The notes under the pieces were generated by a model that was not told the origin of the DNA, did not search any database, and worked only from the letters and a program-made list of their open reading frames with translations. The position numbers and the translations under genes are program-made. Positions 12,783 to 20,889 of a DNA stretch of 64,000 bases are shown one piece after another. Origin of the DNA: Lentisalinibacter sediminis (GTDB lineage: Bacteria > Pseudomonadota > Gammaproteobacteria > Steroidobacterales > Woeseiaceae); the NCBI RefSeq assembly GCF_040706615.1, contig NZ_JAPDRF010000003.1, positions 558,001-622,000 of the forward strand. Direction: 5' to 3'. Each line of letters opens with the position of its first letter. Position 1 is the first letter of the stretch.

Positions 12783-12813
12783 CCCCGCGGCCGGACACAC
12801 CAGGGGAGCGAAC

Positions 12814-13809
12814 ATGGATCTGCCGAAGACGATGACCGCCGTCGACATCACGGGGCCGGGCGGCCCGGAAGTCCTGCGGGCCGTCGAGAGAGCGGTGCCG
12901 GAACCGCGTGACGGTGAGGTACTGATCCGGGTCCGCGCCGCCGGCGTCAATCGCCCGGATTGTCTGCAGCGTCAGGGCCTGTACCCCGTGCCGGCAGACG
13001 CCGATCCCCTGCCCGGCCTCGAGGTCGCGGGCGAGGTGGTCGCCAGCGCCGCGGGCGCGGGCCGCTGGCGCCCGGGCGACCGGGTCTGCGCGCTGGTGCA
13101 CGGCGGCGGCTACGCCGAATACTGCCGGGTGCCCGCCGAACACTGCCTGCCGGTGCCGGATGAGCTGACACTGACCGAGGCGGCCTCGCTGCCGGAGACC
13201 TACTTCACGGTCTGGTACAACGTCTTCACGCGCGCCGCGCTGGCCGAGGGCGAGTGCCTGCTCGTCCACGGCGGCTCCAGCGGCATCGGCAGCGCGGCCA
13301 TCCAGATGGCGAAGACCCGCGGGGCGAGCGTCGTCGTCACCGCCGGAACCGAAGCCAAGTGCGATTACTGCCGCGAACTCGGCGCCGACCTCGCCCTGAA
13401 CTATCGCGAGAGCGACTGGGTGGCGGGCGCGAAGGAGCTCACCGGCGGACGCGGCGTCGACGTGGTGCTGGACATGGTGGCCGGACCCTACGTGGACCGG
13501 AACCTGGACGTGCTGGCCTACGACGGCCGCTACGCGCTGATCGCGTTCCTGCTGGGGCCGAAGGCGGAGGCCAACTTCGCCCACGTCCTGCGCAAGCGGC
13601 TGACCATCACCGGCTCCGCGCTACGCCCGCAGACGGTCGAGGAGAAAGCGACCATCGCCGCCGGCCTGGAACGCGGCATCTGGCCGCTGCTGGAGGCCGG
13701 GCGTATCCGCCCGACCGTCTACGCGACCTTCCCGCTCATCGAGGCCCCACGGGCCCACGCGCTCATGGAATCCGGCGAGCATATGGGCAAGATCGTGCTG
13801 GAGACCTGA
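12814..13809 (+). CDS. NAD(P)H:quinone oxidoreductase, zinc-independent MDR family
   Basis: 331-aa medium-chain dehydrogenase/reductase of the quinone-oxidoreductase (PIG3/TP53I3-like) subgroup, which reduces quinones or enone-like substrates with NADPH. VRAAGVNRPDCLQRQGLYPVP (residues 45-65) and LPGLEVAGEV are typical. The Rossmann motif is VHGGSSGIGSAAIQMAK (about 151-167), and the zinc ligands of alcohol dehydrogenases are absent. It lies 31 bp after the DUF5666 gene and converges with an SDR gene. It may act in redox detoxification or on an enoyl intermediate; the adjacent acyl-CoA genes make the latter possible but unproven. Confidence 0.9.
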   Translation: MDLPKTMTAVDITGPGGPEVLRAVERAVPEPRDGEVLIRVRAAGVNRPDCLQRQGLYPVPADADPLPGLEVAGEVVASAAGAGRWRPGDRVCALVHGGGYAEYCRVPAEHCLPVPDELTLTEAASLPETYFTVWYNVFTRAALAEGECLLVHGGSSGIGSAAIQMAKTRGASVVVTAGTEAKCDYCRELGADLALNYRESDWVAGAKELTGGRGVDVVLDMVAGPYVDRNLDVLAYDGRYALIAFLLGPKAEANFAHVLRKRLTITGSALRPQTVEEKATIAAGLERGIWPLLEAGRIRPTVYATFPLIEAPRAHALMESGEHMGKIVLET

Positions 13810-14586
13810 TCAGAGATTCCCCATCGTCAGCCGCGAGATCGCCCGGGTGAGGCCCCGCGGCAGGAAGCGCAGCTGGAACAGCGAGATCTGGGTGGCGACC
13901 CCGGGGACCGCGATCACCTCCCCCCGCATCATCGCCCGGTAGCCGTAGCGCGCCACCTCGTCCGGCGACGAAGCCACGGCGTCGAACATCTGCCGGTTGG
14001 TCATGCCGGCCGCATCCACGAAACCGGTGGCGACCGGTCCCGGGCAGAGCACCGTCACCGTCACGCCGGTACCGGTCAGCTCCGCCGCGATCGCCTCGCT
14101 GAACGACAGCACGAACGCCTTGGTGGCGAAGTAGGTGGCGAAGTTCGGTCCCGGCAGGAAGCCCGCCACCGAGCCCACGTTGAGGATGCGGCCGCTGCCC
14201 CGCTCCACCATCGCCGGCAGGAATCCGTGCGTGAGCGCCGCCAGCGCCGTCACGTTCAGGTTGATCATGTCCCGGTCCCGGGCCCAGTCCCGTTCGTGGA
14301 AGCGGCCCTGCCCGCCGAAGCCCGCGTTGTTGATCAGGATGTCCGGCACGAGACCCTCGGCCAGCAATTCGTCGGCCAGGCCCTCCGCAGCGCCGGGCAC
14401 GGCCAGGTCCCGCGCCACGACGCGCACGTTCACCTCGTGGGCGTCGATGAGCTCGGCGGCGAGTTCCGCCAGCCGGTCCTCGCTGCGCGCCACCAGCACC
14501 AGGTCGCCGTCCTTACCCGCATGGATACGCGCGAGCTGCTCGCCGATGCCCCCCGATGCGCCGGTGATCAGTGCCAGGTTCTCCAT
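13810..14586 (-). CDS. Classical SDR oxidoreductase
   Basis: 258-aa short-chain dehydrogenase/reductase. The cofactor motif is TGASGGIG (8-15), followed by NNAGFGG and the catalytic set Ser (NVGSVAG), Tyr and Lys (TYFATK). The C-terminal 25 residues (FLPRGLTRAISRLTMGNL) are basic and amphipathic, as in membrane-associated SDRs of lipid metabolism. It is immediately adjacent to the quinone oxidoreductase stop and divergent from the kinase/DUF6285 pair. In the levulinate operon an SDR also sits beside these enzymes (LvaD, acting on 4-oxo/4-hydroxyacyl-CoA), so a similar role is a reasonable but weak hypothesis. Confidence 0.85.
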   Translation of the reverse strand: MENLALITGASGGIGEQLARIHAGKDGDLVLVARSEDRLAELAAELIDAHEVNVRVVARDLAVPGAAEGLADELLAEGLVPDILINNAGFGGQGRFHERDWARDRDMINLNVTALAALTHGFLPAMVERGSGRILNVGSVAGFLPGPNFATYFATKAFVLSFSEAIAAELTGTGVTVTVLCPGPVATGFVDAAGMTNRQMFDAVASSPDEVARYGYRAMMRGEVIAVPGVATQISLFQLRFLPRGLTRAISRLTMGNL

Positions 14587-14656
14587 CGCTGCTCCTTTCC
14601 CGGCTTCCGCCGTCTGCCGCGCGCAATGCCGCGCCGATGTCCGCTAAAGTAAAGGC

Positions 14657-15679
14657 GTGACAACCTCCGGTAAAGCATCCAGTCCCGACGAACTCGCACA
14701 GGCGCTGGCCCGGATACTCACCGGCGGCGCCGGCCGGGTGGAGGGACTGTGCCGGCTGACAGGCGGCGCGAGCCGCGAGACCTGGTCGTTCGAGCGGGTG
14801 ACAGGCGAGTCCCGCCGGCCCCTGGTCCTGCGTCGGGCCTGGGACGGCAAGGAGCGGGACGGCGAGGAACCGGACGAGGACCTGCTCGCGCTCGACCCGG
14901 GCCTGGAGGGCCGACTGGTCGGGGAACTGGCCGCCGCCGGCCTGCCGGTGGCCGGCGTGGTGCACGTGCTCGCGCCGGACGAAGGGCTGGGCGCCGGCTT
15001 CGTCATGGAATGGCTGGACGGCGAGACGCTGGCGCCGCGGATACTGCGCCGCGACCAGTACGCCGACGCCCGCAGCCGTATGGCGCAGCAATGCGGCGCC
15101 GCGCTCGCCGCCATCCACGCCGCGCGGCCCGCCACGGCCGCCGCGCTGCCGGCCATGCAGGCCGCGGACGTGCTTTCGGCGTACCGGCAGCGCTACGACG
15201 GCTACGGGCACGCGCGCCCGGTCTTCGAACTCGCCTTCCGCTGGCTGGAAAACCGCCTGCCCGAGCCCGTCGAGCCGGTGCTCGTGCACGGCGACTTCCG
15301 CAACGGCAATCTGGTGGTCGACGAACAGGGACTCGTGGGCGTGCTCGACTGGGAGCTCGCGCACCGGGGCGATCCCATGGAAGACCTGGGCTGGATCACC
15401 GTCAACTCCTGGCGCTTCGGCATGAGCCACCGGCCGGTGGGCGGCTTCGGCCGGCGCCGCGACCTGCTGCGGGGCTACCGCGAGGCCGGCGGCACGGCGG
15501 ACGAGCAGCGGATGCGCTACTGGCAGCTCATGGGCAGCCTGAAATGGGGCGTCATGTGCATGACCATGGCGGAGATCTACCGGCGCGGCGTGGACCGTTC
15601 CGTGGAGCGAGCCGCGATCGGTCGGCGGGTCAGCGAAGCGGAGATCGACATGCTGAACATCATACGGGGCAGGGACTGA
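14657..15679 (+). CDS. Phosphotransferase (APH fold), LvaA/ACAD10-11-kinase-like
   Basis: 340-aa aminoglycoside-phosphotransferase-fold kinase. It shows LTGGASRETW (residues 34-43), HGDFRNGN (211-218, catalytic loop with Asp213) and DWELAHRGDPMEDLGW (231-246, Mg-binding Asp231). This subgroup matches the kinase domain fused to acyl-CoA dehydrogenase in animal ACAD10/11 and LvaA of Pseudomonas putida, which phosphorylates the 4-hydroxyl of 4-hydroxyacyl-CoA with ATP. Support comes from the neighbours: a DUF6285 protein overlapping by one base and a convergent acyl-CoA dehydrogenase. Start is GTG 14657. Aminoglycoside resistance is not suggested. Confidence 0.88.
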   Translation: MTTSGKASSPDELAQALARILTGGAGRVEGLCRLTGGASRETWSFERVTGESRRPLVLRRAWDGKERDGEEPDEDLLALDPGLEGRLVGELAAAGLPVAGVVHVLAPDEGLGAGFVMEWLDGETLAPRILRRDQYADARSRMAQQCGAALAAIHAARPATAAALPAMQAADVLSAYRQRYDGYGHARPVFELAFRWLENRLPEPVEPVLVHGDFRNGNLVVDEQGLVGVLDWELAHRGDPMEDLGWITVNSWRFGMSHRPVGGFGRRRDLLRGYREAGGTADEQRMRYWQLMGSLKWGVMCMTMAEIYRRGVDRSVERAAIGRRVSEAEIDMLNIIRGRD

Positions 15680-16083
15680 TGGAAGACGCGCCGGACGTCG
15701 GCGAGCTGCTGGAAGCCGTGCGCGGTTTCCTGGCCGAGGTCAGGGAGGAACTCGGCGGGCATCACGGATTCCACGCACTGGTCGCCGCCAATGTGGTGGA
15801 CATCGCGCGCCGCGAGCTCGAGCTGGCACCCGCCGCCGACGCGGCGGAAGCCGCACGTCTCAGCGTCCTGCTCGGACGCGACGGCGAGCCGGCCGAGCTG
15901 AACCGTGCCCTGTGCGATGCCATCCGGGAGGGCCGCATCGCCATCGACGACGCGGAGCTCCTGGAACATCTGGAGCGCACCACCCTGGACCGGCTGGCGA
16001 TCGACCAGCCGGCCTATTCCGGGGCGCGCATCGCCGCCGAGGCCGGCGCCGCCGGCAGCGGGGAGGATGCACCCCGCCGCTAG
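15679..16083 (+). CDS. DUF6285 protein (LvaB-like partner of the kinase)
   Basis: 134-aa small helical protein. The TGATG junction with the kinase stop shows translational coupling. GLVLG-type catalytic motifs are absent. The visible pattern, an N-terminal L-L-E-A-V-R-x-F-L helix, H-x-x-F-H-A-L-V-A-A-N-V-V-D-I-A-R-R-E-L and a C-terminal acidic helix, is that of DUF6285, which I recall as the small protein (LvaB) that accompanies and is required by the LvaA kinase in levulinate catabolism. The tail (GAAGSGEDAPRR) is probably disordered. Its end overlaps the stop of the convergent acyl-CoA dehydrogenase by four bases. Confidence 0.8.
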   Translation: MEDAPDVGELLEAVRGFLAEVREELGGHHGFHALVAANVVDIARRELELAPAADAAEAARLSVLLGRDGEPAELNRALCDAIREGRIAIDDAELLEHLERTTLDRLAIDQPAYSGARIAAEAGAAGSGEDAPRR

Positions 16084-17348
16084 CCGCGGATGAAGCCGAA
16101 CAGGTGCCCCGCGACCTTGCGCATCTGTATCTCCTCGGCCCCCTCGGTGATGCGGTAGCGCCGGTGGTGGCGGTAGATGTGCTCGAAAGGCTCGTGCCGT
16201 GAATAGCCCATGCCGCCGAAGACCTGCATCGCCCGGTCGGCGGCCTCGCAGCACAGGCGGTTCGCCCGGTAGTTGCACATGGCCACCTTGTCCGACAGCT
16301 CTGCCGCGATGCGCCGGCGCTCGAACCGGTCCATCTGCCAGGCCGTCTGGCGGATCAGCACCCGCAGCATCTCCGCCTCGGTCGCCAGCTCCACCAGCGG
16401 GAACTGGATACCCTGGTTCGCCGCCAGCGGCTTGCCGAACGGCTTGCGCGCCCGCGCGCGGGCGACCGCGCGGTCGATGCAGAACTGTGCCGCGCCGAGG
16501 CTGCTGGCCGCCTGGCGGATGCGGTTCTCGTGCACGAAGTGCTGGGCCACCGCCAGGCCCCTGCCTGCCTCGCCCAGCACCGCCTCCTCGCCCACCCACA
16601 CGTCGGTGAACGACACCCGCGGATGGTCGGTGGGCATGTTGAAGGTCCACAGATATTCCTCGACCCGCACTCCGTCCGCATCGGCCGGCACCAGGAAGCA
16701 GGTGATGCCGGCGCCCTCGCCGTCCGAGCCGGCGGTGCGGGCGAAGACCAGATCGGTGCCGGCGACGTGCATGCCCGTGTTCCACATCTTCTCGCCGTTG
16801 ATGCGCCAGCCGGGCACGCCGTCCCGGCGGGCCGGGACGGCACGGGTCTCCATCCAGGTGGCATCCGAGCCGTGCTCGGGCTCGGTCAGACCGAACGCGA
16901 TGGGGTGCTCGCCGGTGATCGCGGGCTCCACGTAGCGCTCGATCTGCTCGGCCGTGCCGAAATCCCGCAGCATGAGCACGATGGGCAGGTTGCCCACCAT
17001 CGAACTCTCGTTCTGCAGATCGTTGTGCAGGCCCAGGCCCTTCGCGGCGAGGTGTTCGCGCACCAACGCCATCGCCAGATTGCCCGCCTCCTCGCCGCCG
17101 AATTCCCGCGGCAGCGCGTAGCGGTAATGACCGGCCGCGTCGGCGCGGCGGCGCATCTCGGCGAGCAGCGCCTCCCAGTCGGCAGCGGGCAGACCGCCCC
17201 GCTCCCAGTCGGTGCGCGCGTACTCCCGACGGTGATCGAAGAAGCGGATGTTGTCGTCCGCCGCTTCCAGCGGCCGGATCTCCGCCTCGATGAAGCGGTC
17301 CAGTGCCGCGAGCTTGTCGCGCACCGCGGCCGGAATCTCGAAGTCCAT
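16080..17348 (-). CDS. Acyl-CoA dehydrogenase, ACAD11/LvaC-like
   Basis: 422-aa flavoprotein of the acyl-CoA dehydrogenase family. The FAD-binding GLTEPEHGSDATWMETRA segment, the WRINGEKMWNTGMHVAG strand, RKPFGKPLAANQGIQFPLVELATE and the C-terminal QVFGGMGYSRHEPFEHIYRHHRRYRITEGAEEI are all present. The LHNDLQNESSMVGNLPIVLMLRDFGT insertion is characteristic of the ACAD10/11-like clade. In that clade the enzyme processes 4-phosphoacyl-CoA made by the linked kinase into an enoyl-CoA. It is convergent with the kinase/DUF6285 pair rather than in one operon, so co-regulation is not assured. An ordinary acyl-CoA oxidation role remains possible. Confidence 0.9.
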   Translation of the reverse strand: MDFEIPAAVRDKLAALDRFIEAEIRPLEAADDNIRFFDHRREYARTDWERGGLPAADWEALLAEMRRRADAAGHYRYALPREFGGEEAGNLAMALVREHLAAKGLGLHNDLQNESSMVGNLPIVLMLRDFGTAEQIERYVEPAITGEHPIAFGLTEPEHGSDATWMETRAVPARRDGVPGWRINGEKMWNTGMHVAGTDLVFARTAGSDGEGAGITCFLVPADADGVRVEEYLWTFNMPTDHPRVSFTDVWVGEEAVLGEAGRGLAVAQHFVHENRIRQAASSLGAAQFCIDRAVARARARKPFGKPLAANQGIQFPLVELATEAEMLRVLIRQTAWQMDRFERRRIAAELSDKVAMCNYRANRLCCEAADRAMQVFGGMGYSRHEPFEHIYRHHRRYRITEGAEEIQMRKVAGHLFGFIRG

Positions 17349-17543
17349 TGTTCCCCCCGTTTCGGTGCAGGCAGAGCCGCTCCCTGTGCGGTGCCGTCCC
17401 GTCCGTTTCCATTGCCATGGCCGTCGCCATTCCGGTTGTCATTGCCGTCGCCATGGCCTGGCAGCGGATGCTCGCGTTTTCCCGGCCGCGGGTAAAGCCT
17501 TAGAATGCCGCATTGCCCGGCGCGACTGGCGGAGGCGGAACAG

Positions 17544-18137
17544 GTGCTGAACGACACGGCCACGGTCACTGCAATTGTTGTGGTGGTCCTGCTGCTGGCG
17601 GCAGGGCTGGTCTTCTGGCTGCTCCGCCGGCCCGGCGAGAAAGCCAGCGAACGGCTCGTGCGCGGCCGGCGCATCCCGGAGTTCTCCGTGCAGACGGAGG
17701 ACGGCGAGCCCGCAGGCCCGCCGGACCTGCGCGGGCTGCCGGCTGTCCTCGTCTTCCTGCGCGGCAACTGGTGCCCCTTCTGCTCGGCGCAGGTCGAGAA
17801 TCTGACGCAGCACTACCGGCAGATCAGCGAGCTCGGCGCCCGGCTGATCCTCGTCGTACCGAAGCCGCAGCAGACCACCCGCCGGGTCGCGGAACTGTTC
17901 GACGTGGACTTCACCTTCTGGATGGACCCGGATCTCACCGCTGCGCGCGAGCTCGGCATCGTGCACCCGGAAGGCGTGCCGGCCGATTACCGGGACGCCT
18001 ACGGCGCGGACACGCTGCGGCCGGTCTCGGTGGTGATCGACAGCGAAGGCATCATCCGCTACGCCAACCGCTCGAAGGACGTCCGCGAGCGGCCGGACCC
18101 GGCCGAGTTCGTGAAGGTGCTCAAACGCCTCCGCTAG
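17544..18137 (+). CDS. Membrane-anchored thioredoxin-fold peroxiredoxin-like protein
   Basis: About 197 aa. One N-terminal transmembrane helix (residues 8-27), a basic stop-transfer RRP, then an AhpC/TSA-type thioredoxin-fold domain with FLRGNWCPFC (71-80, Cys77 and Cys80). The C-x-x-C at the redoxin position suggests a peroxiredoxin-like or thiol-disulfide reductase activity (Prx-like/DUF899-type). Helix topology would leave the domain on the side opposite the short N-terminus, not assigned here. GTG 17544 is chosen because GGAGG lies 8 bases upstream; an ATG at 17505 is 13 codons earlier without such a site. Confidence 0.8.
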   Translation: MLNDTATVTAIVVVVLLLAAGLVFWLLRRPGEKASERLVRGRRIPEFSVQTEDGEPAGPPDLRGLPAVLVFLRGNWCPFCSAQVENLTQHYRQISELGARLILVVPKPQQTTRRVAELFDVDFTFWMDPDLTAARELGIVHPEGVPADYRDAYGADTLRPVSVVIDSEGIIRYANRSKDVRERPDPAEFVKVLKRLR

Positions 18138-18174
18138 CCGCCGGATACGCCCTGCCCGGTCCGACCCTGTAAAA

Positions 18175-18202
18175 GAGAACGCCCCGCTGCGAGGGCGTTC
18201 TC
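18175..18202 (-). terminator. Rho-independent terminator of the first TonB receptor gene
   Basis: Perfect 10-bp stem (GAGAACGCCC / GGGCGTTCTC) with an 8-base loop. Read on the minus strand it is followed directly by TTTT, so it should end transcription of the receptor gene, whose stop lies 36 bp upstream. It may also limit read-through from the redoxin gene on the plus strand, though the plus-side tail is C-rich. Confidence 0.8.
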
Positions 18203-18238
18203 CCGGAACACACCGGCGGCGAGCGGCGGAGATGCGCC

Positions 18239-20485
18239 TCAGCGGGTGCCGAAGTTCCAGCGGCCGCGCACCTGCCAGGTCATCGGCGGCGTCCAGTAGG
18301 GAGTGAACAGGAAGGAGGTGATGTACTCCTCGTCGGAGCAGTTGTTGCACTCGGCCGTCACGGACCACACGCCTTCGTCATCCACCAGCGAGATACCCGC
18401 ATTGGTGATGACCTCGGTGTCGTTCTCGCCCCGCTGGCTCGTGCCGACGACGTTCGGCCCGATGAAACGCGTGGAGACGTTCGGCTGCAGCGAGGCCCCG
18501 AACGCCGGGATCGGGAAATCCAGGAAGGCGCCTACGGTCAGCGTCCAGTCGGGGGAGCGCTTGGGATCGGCCACGTTGCAGTCGAAGTCGAGCGCCGCGA
18601 ACTCACGCTCGTCTGGCGGTGTCGCCTGACACTCGGCGATCTGATCCTGGATATCCACGTACTCCGCGTCCTGCAATCCGAGCGATACGAACAGATTCAG
18701 CCAGTCCGTCGGTACGGCGTTCACCTCGAGTTCGAAGCCGGTAACCTCGAGTCCGCCCGCGTTGGTGGTCAGGAAATTGCCGTCTGATGCGGAGGTGGTC
18801 TGCAGGTCCTCCAGATCCGTGTAGAAGAACGTGCCGTTGGCACGCAGCAGGTCGCCGAACATGTCGCCGCGGAACCCGAGTTCGTAGGCCCAGAGCTTCT
18901 CCGGACCGAACGGTGTCATGGTCGGCGCCGTCGCCTCGCGGGCGTTCCAGCCTCCGGACTTGAAGCCCCGGGTGGCGGACGCGTAGACCATCAGATCGTC
19001 GGAGTAATCGTATTTGAGCGCGACGCGCGGGGTGACGATGGACTCCTCCTGTTCCACCGGGATGCCGGCGGCGATCAGGTTCTCCGTCTCCAGCGTGAGC
19101 GGTGGACCGATGATGCCCCTGTTCCCGAGATTGTCCGTAATCGAGATCTCCTTCTGCTCGTCCGTGTAGCGCGCACCGACGGTCAGCGTCCATTTGTCCG
19201 AGAGGGCATAGTCACCCTGGGCGTAGACGGCCCAGCTTTCGGTGGTGTTCACCATCACGCGGTCGGCCAGCACGAACGAGCCCAGCAGCCAGTCCGCGAA
19301 GTCCGTCTCGTTGTCCTCGTCCAGGTAGAAGACGCCGGAGACGAAGTCCAGCCTGTCGTCGAAATAACGGGCCGACCATTTGACCTCGGCCGTGAACTGC
19401 TCGTGGACGCCGTTGTTGTCGATCCAGAAGAAATCATCCGCATCGCCCGGTGCATTCGGGAAGTTCAGGAAGAAGTCCTGCTCCAGGTCACGCCAGCCGA
19501 CGATGAACTCGAGCTCGCCCGCCGGCGCGGCATAGGTCAGGTCAGAGATGATGCTCGTGGTCTGCGACACACTGCCGTAGTCCGCCTTCTGCTGATAGGT
19601 CAGCGGCACGAAACCACCTGTGATCGAGAAGTTCAGGAAGTCGAACGCGGCGGTAGGCGCACCGAGGGGGGCCACGGAGGTGGATACGCGATCGTCGCCG
19701 ACCAGGTCGCCGTGGATGTTACCGGCCTCGTCGTCGATGTACTCCAGGGTCAGGTCCCAGGTCAGCATGTCCGTCGGCATGTAGCGGAGGTCCGCCCGCA
19801 GGCCGATGCTGTCGCGGACGTTGTAGTCGCCGCCGATGGCCGGGTTGCGATTCTCCAGCCAGCCATCGTTGGAGATGTGATAGGCAGAGAATTTGGTCAG
19901 GAATGTCTCGCTCACGGGGATGTCGACGCTGCCGCGCATCCGGTACTCGCCGTAGCGGCCGAAACCCGCCTCCACGAAGCCGCCCGTCTCCGGCGCCGGA
20001 TCCTTCAGCACCACGTTGATGGCACCGCCCGTCGTGTTGCGCCCGAACAGCGTCCCCTGGGGCCCGCGCAACACCTCGATGCGCTCGACGTCGAACAGCG
20101 TGAAGTTGTTGGCATTCTGCCGCGACACGTAGACGCCGTCGATGTAGGTGCCGACCGGCGGGTCGAAGGTGGAAATGGACTCGTCGTTACCCTGGGCGCG
20201 GATGTAGTACATGTTCGCGCTGCCGATACCGGTATTGTTGCCGCCGAAGAGATTCGGCACGACGTTGATCAGGTCGAGAGTGTCCTCCACCTGCAGCGCC
20301 TGCAGGGTTTCGTCATTGTATGCACTGACCGCCACCGGCACGTCCTGGATGGACGCTTCCCGACGCTCGGCTGTGACGATGATCTCCTCCACCTGGGCGC
20401 TCGCACCAACGGAAAACAACAATGGCAACAGGAAGGCCGGCAGGGCTGTGCCAAGGCCCGGCCTGCTTCGAAAAGACTTGCTCAT
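18239..20485 (-). CDS. TonB-dependent outer-membrane receptor
   Basis: 748-aa outer-membrane transporter that uses TonB-ExbBD energy to import large or scarce substrates. The signal peptide (residues 1 to about 31, ending VGASA) is followed by the TonB box EEIIVTAER. The plug domain includes DTLDLINVVPNLF, the FDVERIEVLRGPQGTLFGRNTTGGAINVV segment (about 120-150), then a beta-barrel of alternating strands. ATG 20485 follows AGGGGAG; an upstream in-frame Met gives no better signal. It belongs to the broad family seen in sphingomonads and marine gammaproteobacteria, often tied to uptake of aromatic, steroid or carbohydrate compounds; the substrate is unknown. It is monocistronic with its own terminator, and a GntR-like palindrome lies about 220 bp upstream. 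Confidence 0.93.
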   Translation of the reverse strand: MSKSFRSRPGLGTALPAFLLPLLFSVGASAQVEEIIVTAERREASIQDVPVAVSAYNDETLQALQVEDTLDLINVVPNLFGGNNTGIGSANMYYIRAQGNDESISTFDPPVGTYIDGVYVSRQNANNFTLFDVERIEVLRGPQGTLFGRNTTGGAINVVLKDPAPETGGFVEAGFGRYGEYRMRGSVDIPVSETFLTKFSAYHISNDGWLENRNPAIGGDYNVRDSIGLRADLRYMPTDMLTWDLTLEYIDDEAGNIHGDLVGDDRVSTSVAPLGAPTAAFDFLNFSITGGFVPLTYQQKADYGSVSQTTSIISDLTYAAPAGELEFIVGWRDLEQDFFLNFPNAPGDADDFFWIDNNGVHEQFTAEVKWSARYFDDRLDFVSGVFYLDEDNETDFADWLLGSFVLADRVMVNTTESWAVYAQGDYALSDKWTLTVGARYTDEQKEISITDNLGNRGIIGPPLTLETENLIAAGIPVEQEESIVTPRVALKYDYSDDLMVYASATRGFKSGGWNAREATAPTMTPFGPEKLWAYELGFRGDMFGDLLRANGTFFYTDLEDLQTTSASDGNFLTTNAGGLEVTGFELEVNAVPTDWLNLFVSLGLQDAEYVDIQDQIAECQATPPDEREFAALDFDCNVADPKRSPDWTLTVGAFLDFPIPAFGASLQPNVSTRFIGPNVVGTSQRGENDTEVITNAGISLVDDEGVWSVTAECNNCSDEEYITSFLFTPYWTPPMTWQVRGRWNFGTR

Positions 20486-20889
20486 GGATACTCCCCTGCT
20501 CAGAAAAAGACAATACATTCAGTATTTTCAGGGCGCCCCGGCTCTTCCCTGCAAATCCGTAACGCAGACGACCCCCGTCGCGTGAATCCTGCCTCATACA
20601 TTCTGAATTTTCAAAACAATACGTAATTGTCGCAGGGCCACGACACGAGTCGATGGCAATGGGCCGGACAGGGCGGGCGAGGCGATGCATCGTCGTCTGG
20701 CAGCAAAATTGTATACAATTTTCCGCTAAGCGCTTGATTTGTACAACTAAATTGTCAACCACGGCGAGCGCGACAAAGTGTGGACGACAACCGGATTCCG
20801 GCACACGGGGCGACGCAGTGGGTGGAAGCTCCCGGCAGGGGCCGTGTCTCGCCCGCCGCTAAATTCGCCGGCTGTCCGCGCGCCTCGTG
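20486..20889. other. 404-bp intergenic region upstream of the first TonB receptor
   Basis: The longest gene-free stretch of the window. It lies between two leftward genes, the TonB receptor and the HAD phosphatase. It is locally AT-rich (20590-20760) against a GC-rich background. It contains the 18-bp palindrome at 20705-20722 and a related 8-bp palindrome at 20739-20746. Two further A/T-rich patches, around 20515-20535 and 20600-20632, could hold the promoter; I could not pick a convincing -35/-10 pair. No RNA gene or open frame with coding character was seen. Confidence 0.6.
20705..20722. promoter_or_regulatory. 18-bp perfect palindrome, GntR/FadR-type operator candidate
   Basis: AAAATTGTATACAATTTT, a perfect palindrome centred on TA. 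Many FadR-subfamily GntR regulators bind TTGTATACAA-like sites, hence the suggestion. A shorter related palindrome TTGTACAA lies at 20739-20746, about 29 bp centre to centre. No GntR gene is present in this window, so the regulator would be encoded elsewhere. Confidence 0.55.

Noticed and set aside
11334..12950. 538-codon minus-strand frame opposite the DUF5666 gene
   Set aside because: The plus strand has a lipoprotein signal and repeated DUF5666 units; the antisense translation is His/Val/Arg-rich with no motif.
14657..15679. Antibiotic resistance role for the APH-fold phosphotransferase
   Set aside because: The sequence subgroup and the neighbouring DUF6285 and acyl-CoA dehydrogenase genes fit an acyl-CoA kinase; nothing suggests aminoglycoside modification.
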